A DNA stretch of 64,000 nt from Sipunculus nudus (taxonomy: Eukaryota; Annelida; Sipuncula; Golfingiida; Sipunculidae), in the NCBI GenBank assembly GCA_026874595.1, contig CM049306.1:77528142-77592141 (forward strand). Reading direction: 5' to 3'. The position numbers were made by a program, and so were the translations under genes. The notes under the pieces were generated by a model, which saw only the letters and a program-made list of their open reading frames with translations, ran no database searches and had not been told where the DNA came from. This document shows, piece by piece, positions 14,330-25,100 of the stretch; the stretch's first letter is position 1, and the number at the start of each line of letters is the position of its first letter.

Positions 14330-15620
14330 GATTCCATCACCAATGGATGTAAACATCATAAACGTGTCAGGTCTCCATGTCTTACCTCTCTGCCCTGAGA
14401 TTCCATCATCAATGGATGTAAACATCATAATGGTGTCAGGTCCCCATGTCGTAACTCTCTGCCCTGAGATTCCATCACCTATGGATGTAAACATCATAAA
14501 CGTGTCAGGTCCCCATGTCTTACCTCTCTGTCCTGAGTTCCATCACAAATGGATGTAAACATCAGAAACGTGTCAGGTTCCCGTGGCTCGCCTCTCTTCC
14601 CTGTGATTCCATCATCAATGGATGTAAACATCACAATCGTGTAAGAACACCGTGTCTCACCTCTCTGCCCTGATTTTCCATAACAAATGGATGTGAACCC
14701 CACAAACATGTTAGGTCCCCTGTGTCACCTCTATTTCCTGAGATTCCATCACAAATGGATGTAAACATCATAAACGTGTTAGGTCCTGGTGTCTCGCCTT
14801 TCTGCCCTGAGATTTTATCACAAATAGATGTAACCATCACAGACATGTTTGTGCCCCTGTCTCGCCCCTCTGCCCTGAGATTCCATCACCAATGGATGTA
14901 AACATCATAAACGTGTCAGGTCCCCATGTCTTACCTCTCTGCCCTGAGATTCCATCATCAATGGATGTAAACATTATAATGGTGTCAGGTCCCCATGTCT
15001 TACCTCTCTGCTCTGAGATTCCATCACCAATGGATGTAAACATCATAAACGTGTCAGGTCCCCATGTCTTACCTCTCTGCCCTGAGATTCCATCATCAAT
15101 GGATGTAAACATTATAATGGTGTCAGGTCCCCATGTCTTACCTCTCTGCCCTGAGATTCTATCACCAATGAATGTAAACATCATAAACGTGTTAGGTCCC
15201 CATGTCTTACCTCTCTGCCCTGAGATTCTATCACCAATGAATGTAAACATCATAAACGTGTTAGGTCCCCTGTCTCACCTCTATTTCCTGAGATTCCATC
15301 ACAAATGGATGTAAACATCATAAACGTGTCAGGTCCCCATGTCTTACCTCTCTGCCCTGAGATTCTATCACCAATGAATGTAAACATCATAAACGTGTTA
15401 GGTCCCCTGTCTCACCTCTATTTCCTGAGATTCCATCACAAATGGATGTAAACATCATAAACGTGTCAGGTCCCCATGTCTTACCTCTCTGCCCTGAGAT
15501 TCCATCACCAATGGATGTAAACATCATAAACGTGTTAGGTCCCCTGTCTCACCTCTATTTCCTGAGATTCCATCACAAATGGATGTAAACATCATAAACG
15601 TGTCAGGTCCCCGTGTCTCG
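14330..15620. repeat. Dimeric sub-array with ~138-bp period
   Basis: Towards the right side the array becomes simpler. Two monomer types alternate, one with ATGTCTTACCTCTCTGCC and one with TGTCTCACCTCTATTTCC. Landmarks such as CCAATGAATG or CCAATGGATG at about 15233, 15371 and 15508 are 137-138 bp apart. Another local alternation carries ATAATGGTGTCAGG at about 14427, 14974 and 15114. This suggests local amplification of dimers and is distinct from the long complex higher-order units on the left. Confidence 0.65.
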
Positions 15621-16357
15621 CCCCTCTGCCCTGAGATTCCATCACCAATGGATGTAAACATCATAAACGTGTCAGGTCCCCATGTCTTACCTCTCTGCCT
15701 TGAGATTCCATCATCAATGGATGTAAACATTATAATGGTGTCAGGTCCCCATGTCTTACCTCTCTGCCCTGAGATTCCATCACCAATGCATGTAAACATC
15801 ATAAACGTGTCAGGTCCCCATGTCTTACCTCTCTGCCCTGAGATTCCATCACCAATGGATGTAAACATCATAAACGTGTTAGGTCCCCGTGTCTCGCCTT
15901 TCTGCCCTGAGATTGCATCACAAATAGATGTCACCATCACAAACATGTTTGTGCCCCAGTCTCTCCCCTCTGCCCTGAGATTCCATCAACAATTGGTGTA
16001 AATATCATAAACGGGTCAGGTCCCCATGTCTTACCTCTCTGCCCTGAGATTCCATCATCAATGGATGTAAACATCACAAACCTGTCAGGTACCGCTGTCT
16101 AACCTCTCTGCCCTGAGATTTCATCTCAAATGGATGTAAACGTCACAAACTTGTTAGCTCCCCTGTCTCACCTCTCTGCCCTAAGATTCCATCATGAAAT
16201 TGATGTTAACACCACTAACTTTTTTAGGTCCCCTTGTCTTACCCCTTTACCTTTAGAAGCCAGGGGCCCATGATACAGAAAATTGGACCATAATCGGGTC
16301 TAAGGCGCCATGAATGATTTACTGAAATACGAGCGTCACACTTCTTGTAATGTTTGA

Positions 16358-16735
16358 AAATGAAAGATAATAATTTCTTCAATATGATGTATGCTTAACC
16401 TGAAACGGTCGTGTACATTCATTATATTTTTTATAGGTCTACATTAACAAATCAAATAAATGCATTCGATGTGAAAATTGTTTATTGGTATAACAAAATA
16501 ATGATGAACAGAATTTAAGTTTCTTAAAGAAATTTAATCTGCAGAATAACTCTGCCTTCAGTAAATGACAGATGCAATATCATATCTAGATAATACACGT
16601 GCTTTGCCAGGTAGGTCTAGAATGTAAACTAACAGCAAAAATGAAAGATAATAATTTCTTCAATATGACGTATGCTAAACCTGAAATGGTCGTGTACTTT
16701 CTTTATCTTTTGTAGGTTTACATTTAGGCAGCAAA
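16358..16735 (+). repeat. Direct repeat of ~90 bp, offset ~278 bp
   Basis: The segment beginning AATGAAAGATAATAATTTCT at about 16360 recurs at about 16640. Both copies continue through CTTCAATATGA, GGTCGTGTAC and TTTACATT or CTACATT-like ends, with a few substitutions. It is an unnamed dispersed or locally duplicated repeat. Confidence 0.75.
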
Positions 16736-16765
16736 CATTGTCGGCTGCGGATTTATATATTTACC

Positions 16766-16891
16766 AGGGGCGTAGCCAGGATTGAGGGAGGGGAGTGGGC
16801 CATGATCAGTGGCGGATCCAGAATTTCGAAAACGGGGGGGGGGGCACTAATATGCATGTATAGGTACTATGAAAACTGTTATATATACGTG

Positions 16892-16932
<41 letters not shown>

Positions 16933-17075
16933 ATGATTACTATACGTTATATATTTTAGTGTACGAAAATATACATTTTCTTTTTTTCAATTATGAACCA
17001 TAGTTTATTAAGGTTAGTTTTAGGGAGGGTATGGGAGGGGGTATCCCCCTCCCCCTGTATTGGGAATATGCAATG
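16766..17075. repeat. Fragments of common dispersed repeats
   Basis: CAGGGGCGTAGCCAGG at about 16766 and GTGGCGGATCCAGAATTTC at about 16810 are word patterns that recur at the ends of short DNA-type repeats in many invertebrate genomes. They are followed by a poly-G run, an (AT)n tract and a G-rich then C-rich segment near 17020-17060. The family assignment is from memory of the motif only. Confidence 0.4.
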
Positions 17076-17708
17076 TAAAGAGCACATTTTGAGGCAATGT
17101 TTACAAAAAAATGAGGATTTCCTGTTCCCGTAAAATCTGTTCCCTCATGTGTTTGCGTAAGTAGTCAAACTGTAGACAGGTTCAATATTTAATATATATA
17201 TATTTCGTCAAAATAAGGATATAAATTTTCAATCGTTTTCAACATGTTAAAGTCAATGGCGCAAATGCGCATTTACGTTTATAACTTGCAAGATATTATC
17301 TTTTAAATGTAATCCTGGAGTGAAATAACTGATATTTTGTGTGTCATGTTTTATTTTGTTAAACGAAATTTTACCGGGATCCCTGGTCTCGACAGCACAC
17401 AGGACTCCCAAGAGCACAGATCGAGAGTAAGGTATTAACAGAGGATCGAGCAATGAGATTGTCCACGGTCAACGCCAACTAGGGCCTGGTGCTCTGCAGT
17501 CGTTCTGCAGCTGTTCATAAATATCCTCATCTTCAACTAATGAATTTGCAGAGTAATAAACGGCAGATAAAGTAAATAAAATCTAATTGCTAATTAATAA
17601 AAAGAAATATGAAAAAACGAAAATTAACCACGAAAATTGGGAAATGGATAAAATGAGAGATATTGCAGCTCTCTTGATCCCCTTCTGATAGCAAATGCCA
17701 TTTATTGC

Positions 17709-17713
17709 ATATA

Positions 17714-17761
<48 letters not shown>
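17709..17761. repeat. (AT)n microsatellite
   Basis: About 50 bp of alternating AT with one GT interruption. It lies about 50 bp before an 18-base poly-G run at 17813-17830. Confidence 0.95.
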
Positions 17762-17763
<2 letters not shown>

Positions 17764-18696
17764 TATAAGAGTAAGTGAAATTCAGAAAGGACGGCGAGAC
17801 TGGATGCAACGTGGGGGGGGGGGGGGGGGGAGGTCATGACTCGTGACCGCCCATATGTTTATAACCCAGCAAAGCAATTACGTTATTATGTTCGGTTTCG
17901 GGCTTTTGAACGAATCATTTGAAACGGAATTTTTTTTTTGCCATTGCTGCTTAACTTTATCATGAGATTCTTTTAAGATTATAAAAACGTACATACAGAA
18001 GAAAATCATATTTCCAGTTACGTATTCGAAATGACACCGGCCGTTCCGGCCTTTTGGTGTCCGTTATTTGGGATGATTTTTATTGTAGGCCGGATAAAAA
18101 CTTTCCGTTTTCCTGAATAGCGGGGTGTACGCTCCAGATGGGTTCTTAAATAATTAAAACGTTTGGTCGTCCCAAAGACTATCCGTTACACGATATGTCG
18201 GCCCCAGAGTGATGTCAGCAGCTCGAGATTTCACTGTACTACCATGGAATCTTTCATATAAACTTGCTAATGTTTATTCTTCATTGGTAGGTGCTCGACA
18301 AGTTGTTTGTTTTTGTTGAGTTGACTAAATTAGGGATACAAATGTATTGTATGGGTGGCTTTATATTTGCGAAGTTCATTTTCAAGTTTCTTTCCTTTTG
18401 GGCGGGTCCAATGTTCGTGATCTTACTATCCATGCAATTAACTTGTCACGAACGGGGCATGCATGACATTCCCTATTGACATATATTATGAAACAGATTT
18501 TATCATTAATCTTTATTTTTCAAGTAACTTAAAATATATGTAATTGATTACAATAACTACATATAGTACAACTTTCGAAGTCTTATAACAATAATCCATT
18601 GCACATTACATACAGTGAGGGCATAATGCAGATAAAAATGCAAATTTGGGGCCCTCGAGAATATTAAGGAGCAATAAATATGATGAAAACAAACTT

Positions 18697-18749
<53 letters not shown>
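18697..18749. repeat. (AT)n microsatellite
   Basis: About 50 bp of uninterrupted alternating AT. It ends in ACACATGCC and lies in the non-genic stretch upstream of the amidase. Confidence 0.95.
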
Positions 18750-18753
<4 letters not shown>

Positions 18754-19108
18754 GCCAAATATAGTCAGCTTTCTCATCTTGGTAATAACTGGAATTCTGA
18801 TCAACCCTGAAACATAAGGTATATATACTAAAACCTCTAAGTATATACTCCAACTGTTATCATATATTTTTTTCTCATATCAAAGTAATAAACGTTGCAT
18901 GTTTCTCAAATCCTTTTTTTTTTAACCTGGGAGACTCCGAACGAGGCGGTGTGATGTTTCCTGTCTTTTTGCATATAATTTATGGACACAAGTGCAATTT
19001 CCCATAAAAGTTTGAATCGCACAGTCAACACAGAAATACAGGAGACAAATAAAGACTGATCATATATATGGCAAATGTGAACTCCGATATGCATATATCT
19101 ATTTTAAG

Positions 19109-22100
19109 CATTGTATCGGTCGCCTGCCGTGCAGAAGCCTACACTTAAACAGCTGGCGGATATCTCAGAAAAACTAGGGTATGACATCGAGGAGGAAGAA
19201 CTGAAGTCCTTTCAGGGTGAGTACACTTGAACAGTCCATATAGTGTATGAGCCAAGATAATGCCTGCTTATGCAGGGACTGAATTACGGATATAACTATG
19301 TATACAATTAAGGTGAATGCTCTTAACAAATAAAAAAAAAAATTATTGAGTTATATAAATATTAACGGCTCCTTAGGGACGGCGGTTATGTGTTTGCCGG
19401 CGCAAGTTTGTTTGTCTGTTTACCTACCTCTTAGCAACATTTCTCAAAAATTCATTAACGGATTTCGATAAAATGTTAAGGATACCTCGGCAAATGATAC
19501 AGGGATCAATTGATTAAAGTTTGGGGTTGATCCGGACCACCATCTGGATCCAGGATTTTCAAAGGAAAATACAGTATTTCTGACAATGCCATATGGGGAT
19601 AATAAACTGCCTGAACCGAGGACTGCGCTCTTAGATTGCTGTTCTAGCTAATTAATGACATTGAACTCGAATCTAACCAAACAAGACACTCAAACGAGCG
19701 AAAACTTGGAATAAAACGCATGGAAACAGATGCATATTTAGCCATGTCTTGTCGAAAAGGTGTTGCGTCACTACATTCTTACCATTAGGTGAACCTCATG
19801 AAGGGCTATATTGTATGCAAGGTTTACCTTCACCTAGTCTGTTTAAACAATTTCGGAGAGTCCCGCTTGTACTACTGGAAGCCGGAGGCTACGATATATT
19901 TGAACAAGTGACCCATTGGTCATGAGGCTCAGCTGATTGACAAGTTGGTAAGCATGTGCTACGAGATGGATTTTTGATGGACCTCCCTTGCTGTCAAGTT
20001 AGAAGATTCCAGGTCCAGCGGTTACAATTTGCGCTCTTTCAACAGATGACTGGTGCTTTGAAGATCTCAAAAATAGAGAGAAAAAATCGTAAAAATTGAA
20101 ATAAAATACCCAGAGGAAGAAAATAAGCTATAGTTGATGTAACTAAGATTTATAGTTTTTGAGATTTGGCCCAAAAATGATATGTTATGGTGATTTTAGT
20201 GCAGCGCCCCTAGTGGCCATATCCTGAAAATGAAAAATTCACCTTCGAGATATTAAATGTATGACATAAGATGTACAAATTTCAAAAGGATTCCTGAAAA
20301 ACTGTGGACTGTAGAATCCCATATTAATTAGACGCAAGAACCAGCAAGCAGGCGAAATGGAGAACAACTGACAAAACAGACATAGTGACAAAGTGAAGAA
20401 AGGTTGAGACAAGGTGACTTGACTAAGTTATGGAGAAGACTTAGGGGAAGAAAACAAGTTTAAGGTTCTGTATTTAGGTTTATAGTTTTGGCGATATTGC
20501 CAAAAAAATGATGTGTTGCAGTGTTGTGTGTGTGCAGCGCCATCTAGCGGCTATTTTCAAAAATTGAAAAAAAAAATCACCTTTGTCCCATAATGACCAA
20601 AAAACGATGACCAAACAATATTGGTCAATAATCATGCAACGAATCATGGTGATCAATGCATTAGTTATTCAGATACTCGAACGTTTGTATAATTTTTTTA
20701 TTTTTATTTCGGGGTACTTTTGACCCTATAGTTTTCCAAGGAGATTTTTTCGTAAACCTCCCTTCGTATTTAGTTAGAAGATTCAAGGTCTAGCAGTTAT
20801 TTGTTTACAGATGATCGCATCTTTACAGGTCTAAAAATTAAGAAAAAAAATCGTTAAAAAAATCGAAAAATCCAAGTGGTGCCACCAGTGTGCAATAACT
20901 GATAAAACCCTCCATGATCAATATGCATGCAAAGAATCATGGTGATTAATGCATGAGTTGTTCAGATACTCGAGGTTTTGTATCAAATTTTCCATTTTCC
21001 TGGCGACTAATTCTGAGCCCCATAGCTCGGAGGATATAGGTAACAAAGGCCTTATTTCAGGTTTCCAAGGAAACTTTTCAAGGACCTCCAGGCATGTCAA
21101 GTAGGAAGATTCTAGGTCAAATGGTTAAGATTTGAACCCTCTTAACAAAGACCGCTTCATTCAGAACTGAAAAAAAGTGCGAAAAAATCGAATAATACAG
21201 ATGGCGCCTCCACTCTAATGAAAAACTCCATGATCAATATACATGCAAAGAATCATGGTGATCAATACATTATTTGTCCCGATACATGAGCTTTTGTAAC
21301 AAATGTTTCATTATTCTGGGGGATAATTCTGACCCCCATACCTAATTCAGGTTTACTAGGAGACTATCCATGGACCTCACTGCATGGCAAATTAAAGGTT
21401 CTTACTCCGGTGGTTACGATTTGTGACCTGTTAACAAAGGACCGCATCTTTAAAGGTATCAAAAATGAAGAAAAAACTGCGTAAAAAAACACAGTTAGCT
21501 TATAAACATTCCATGATAAAAATGCCTGCAAAGAATTATGGTGCTCAATGCATTGGTTGTTCAGATAATAATGGAGCTTTTGCATCAACATTTTTATTAT
21601 TCTGGAGGGGGGGGGGGGGGTACTTCTGAGCCCAATAGCTCGGAGGATATAGGAACCTTATTTAAGGTTTCAAAGGAGATTGTTTATGGACCTCCCTATT
21701 TGTCAAGTTACAAGATTCCAAGTCCAGCGGTTACGATTTGTGCCTGGTTAACGTTATATCAAACGGACAGACAGACGGTCCGACAGACAGACAGATGGAC
21801 GACGGACAGAGAGTGATCTATATATATGTGTTTATATATACCTTGCTTTAAAGGTGTCCTGTTGTCTTTTGCTAGATCTTTGTCTTAGGTGACCAAGACA
21901 AAGCCTAATATACATCCATATTTCTCTCTCTCAGAAAATTATATGAGTGTGAAAATAATAATTCATTCTGTTCTCTCATGCTATTATTGAAAAGTAAAAC
22001 GAATTTAGAAATCATTACATTTATGTAAAATGCGTTATTCAGATGAGATCTATATGATACAGTATGTATTTAAATGTAATTAAATTCAAAATGTTCACAG

Positions 22101-25100
22101 GTGAACATTCAACCTTTGGGCTGTTTTGTGTTTGATGTCATACGAAAGATTGCTCATTGTTCTGATAATGGATTTCAGATTATATTGGACAAGCCGTCGC
22201 TGGTATCACACAACTTGACAAATACCCGGAGCCCGTGCCTGAAGTGAAATATCCCCGTTCGCCGGGGCGAAGACCACCTCCTGAGGAAAACCCTCATAAT
22301 GCCTGGTATGTAACTAATAAAGTTTCTCTAAGCTTATTTACATATTTCTACCATGAAGCAAAAAGTTTTTAAGACCATCCTTTTCTTTTTATTATATCTA
22401 TTTTATTGCGGGTTGTTATTGACAGACAATCATATTAGTAAATGTGATGTGTTCCAGCTCTTCAGTTCATGCGGTCTAGTCTGAGACAATTAAATTGAAG
22501 GAAAATGTGTAAATCTCGAAGGCCTTAAAATAGTTGCTTTTAATCGTTTTGTGTACATTTGTGTAATAACAGGTATGTCAAAACTGACATCCGTGGTGCA
22601 CCTGAGGGTAAGCTCAAGGGCAAAAGTGTGGCCATCAAAGACAACATGGCAGTGGCTGGAGTCCCCTGGGGTCTGGGCACTAAACTCCTTGATGGTTATA
22701 TCCCGGAGTATGATGCCACTGTGGTGACAAGAGTACTGGATGCGGGTGCGTAGATGTCATGTCAAATTATTTGTCTATGTTATATACGATTAAATGTTTA
22801 TTTTGAGAGACTGTGACTTTCGGTAAGTATACGATTGCCTTTCATTTCTTGCATGTAATACCGTTTTATTTTGTGTTGATATTTACCATGTTCAAATGCA
22901 TATTACCATTTATGTATTCGCCTGTTGAGTGGCTTATTCGTGTATATATTATCGTGACATTATGTATAGAAAATACTCCGTAAAAGGGAAAATAATGACA
23001 GAGGGTTGAATGTATTTTGAAGCAAGACAGTAAGTCTACATATATTGCAAGGAAACGTAAAAGACTGAATATAGGAAGAGTTGAAATAGAACAGTTTACT
23101 AAACTGGCTGAAATGTTTGTATGGATTTAAAGTTTAAATGGAGTTTTGAAGCATCCGAAAAATTGAAAAATAAACTTAGGTATAATGTATATAGAAAAGT
23201 TAAGTAATTAATTTAAGTATTATGTATATGAGTAACGTTAGTCTGCATTTATGTATCCCTTATTTGAACAGGTGGCACCATCACAGGCAAAGGAATGGTG
23301 GAAGATTTTTGTTTTTCTGCGAGCAGCTTCACATGCTCCTTTGGACCAATCCTGAACCCTCATGATAAAACCCGCAGTGCTGGAGGCTCTTCCAGTGGCT
23401 GCGCAGTACTGGTAATAAGTGGTTTCTAGTACTAAAAAAAGTTGCCCAACACAAATAGATGTCAGCTTTGAAACTTCATGTTAGTCTTTAATACTGTCAG
23501 GTTATACCCTCTGTAAGCCAGGGACCAACAATGTACTTGCATGTGGTAATGTCTGTCCTTGTTCAAAGTCGTTTCACGACTCGAGGTTAGATTAATCAGC
23601 TTCTGAAGGTGACTTTCTTATGGCTGTACACATATTTCTTTTCTCCAGGCAGTCAAAATGATTTCTGTAGAAGCTTTTATCAAAATTTGAAAACTTGGCA
23701 ATGTTACGGAACCTAATATCAACAGATCACGTAGTCGTGATCTGCCTAAATTTTGTTTTGGAGATTAAAACAAGTCAGATTCTGTAACACTAGTCAGCGT
23801 GAAACGTCTAGGGGAATGAATAAAGAAGTATGTGTTTTTTTGTTTACAAATAAGTATATTTATTCCTAAAACAACCCCCAATGTTACTATATACTAAATC
23901 ATTACAATTTCACAGTATAACAACAGTATAACAGCAAATCAAAACCGTCACACAGTAAAATAAACAAAGTGCACAGTACCTGGATACCACCACTGTCACA
24001 GCGATAAGTCCTTAAAAATGTATAAGCCGGATTAATAGTTCACACAAATCTTCTCAGAGAATAACAGTCCCATGTAATTAAAAAATCAATCTACTGTAAT
24101 CCAAAGAAGAAATCCTGGCAGTGATCAGAAAGGCAGACTGAGGACTATATAAAAGTCGTCATAGATTTGAAGAAAATCTCTAACTGCTGCATGTATCGGA
24201 AAAGGTCCTACTCTTCTGTGTCCGTTGGAGTAATCTCTAAACTCCCTCTCTCGCTCGAAAACACAGCTTCTCATCTGAAGCCGAGAATTTTTCAATTTCT
24301 CGAAAAATCCAGAGAACATTATATAATACACAGTACACACGCGTTACAGGAAACATCTAGAACAAGAATGCTGTGCCTCTACCTGTCAGGGATCTCACGT
24401 GGGCCACCCGGCTCGGCCAGGCGAGAAAGCCCCAGACTAGCATGACCGCTGATTTCACGTGAGACCCCACGCTTAGGCCGGGCTATGCCGTCATAGCAAC
24501 AGACAACTGCATACAATAAAAGAGATATCTATAACAGTGAACTATAAATAAGCACAACAATTTGTAATTTGAGCTAATTAGGGAATTATTATTACATTGA
24601 AAATCATCTTTATGTCAAACAAGAGTAAGTACAGTTTCAAGCAAAAATTAGTACACCAAAGAAAAAAAAAATGTCTAACAAGGTTTGAAATTAAGATAAT
24701 TTTTTTCCCATAAGATGCAATATTCTTTGTTGTTTTTGGTTTTAATACAGAATTTTAATATTTCATCGTGCGATTTTATTTTAAACAGGCATTCAAACTA
24801 TCTTTTTTCATAAGATTAAAATACATATTAGCTCAACCAATTCTGAATTGATATAACAGTGTAACAACAAATTTATATCCTTAACGGTAGTATAATGCCA
24901 AACATAATGTGGGTTTTAGGTGGCAAATGGAGACGTGGACATGGCTATTGGTGGTGACACGGGTGGATCTATCCGCCTACCGTCCTGCTGGTGTGGAATC
25001 ATTGGTTTGAAACCCACATTCGGATTGGTTCCTTTGACAGGAAGTATGCTGATTGAACCCACACAAGACCACTTGGGTCCAATGACCAAAACCATTGAAG

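Larger units (their letters stand above)
1..16255. repeat. Satellite array, ~69-bp monomer, about 235 copies
   Basis: Head-to-tail monomers of about 69 bp fill this stretch and run off the left edge. A typical monomer reads GATTCCATCACCAATGGATG, then TAAACATCATAAACGTGTCA, then GGTCCCCATGTCTTACCTCT, then CTGCCCTGA. Variants of 66-71 bp exist, for example one with CCATAAAAAATAGATG and one with CTATTTCCTGAG. Because 69 is 23 codons, frames stay open over several monomers on both strands, reading MDVNIINVSGPHVLPLCPE on + and MFTSIGDGISGQRGKTWGPD on -. They are interrupted by indel-bearing monomers, have no start context or splice structure, and are equally good on both strands, so I read them as non-coding. 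Variant monomers recur in a fixed order, giving higher-order structure. Whether the array is centromeric, subtelomeric or interstitial cannot be told here. Confidence 0.97.
16256..19108. other. Non-genic stretch between satellite and amidase
   Basis: No gene is supported. The stretch is AT-rich with a 90-bp direct repeat, poly-G runs (about 16835 and 17813-17830), two (AT)n tracts and short dispersed-repeat fragments. A GC-richer piece at about 18030-18190 with ACACCGGCCGTTCCGGCC may be a small DNA-transposon remnant. The 5' exon or exons and promoter of the amidase should lie here or further upstream in the gap before 19109, but I could not place them. Confidence 0.6.

Noticed and set aside
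199-16001. Dozens of overlapping open frames of 60-140 codons on both strands
   Set aside because: All follow from a 69-bp (23-codon) satellite monomer. They are open in both directions and broken only by monomers of other lengths.
1-16255. CRISPR array
   Set aside because: Regular spacing superficially suggests it, but the units are contiguous variants with no unique spacers, and the context is eukaryotic.
17583-17837. Open frame with IYIYIY run, minus strand
   Set aside because: It reads through (AT)n and a poly-G tract. The same applies to frames at 18557-18853, 57043-57498 and 57597-57866.
18291-18479. Possible 5' exon of the amidase
   Set aside because: It follows a GTAG-like acceptor, but its stop codon precedes any usable donor, and the hydrophobic translation does not fit the amidase N-terminus.
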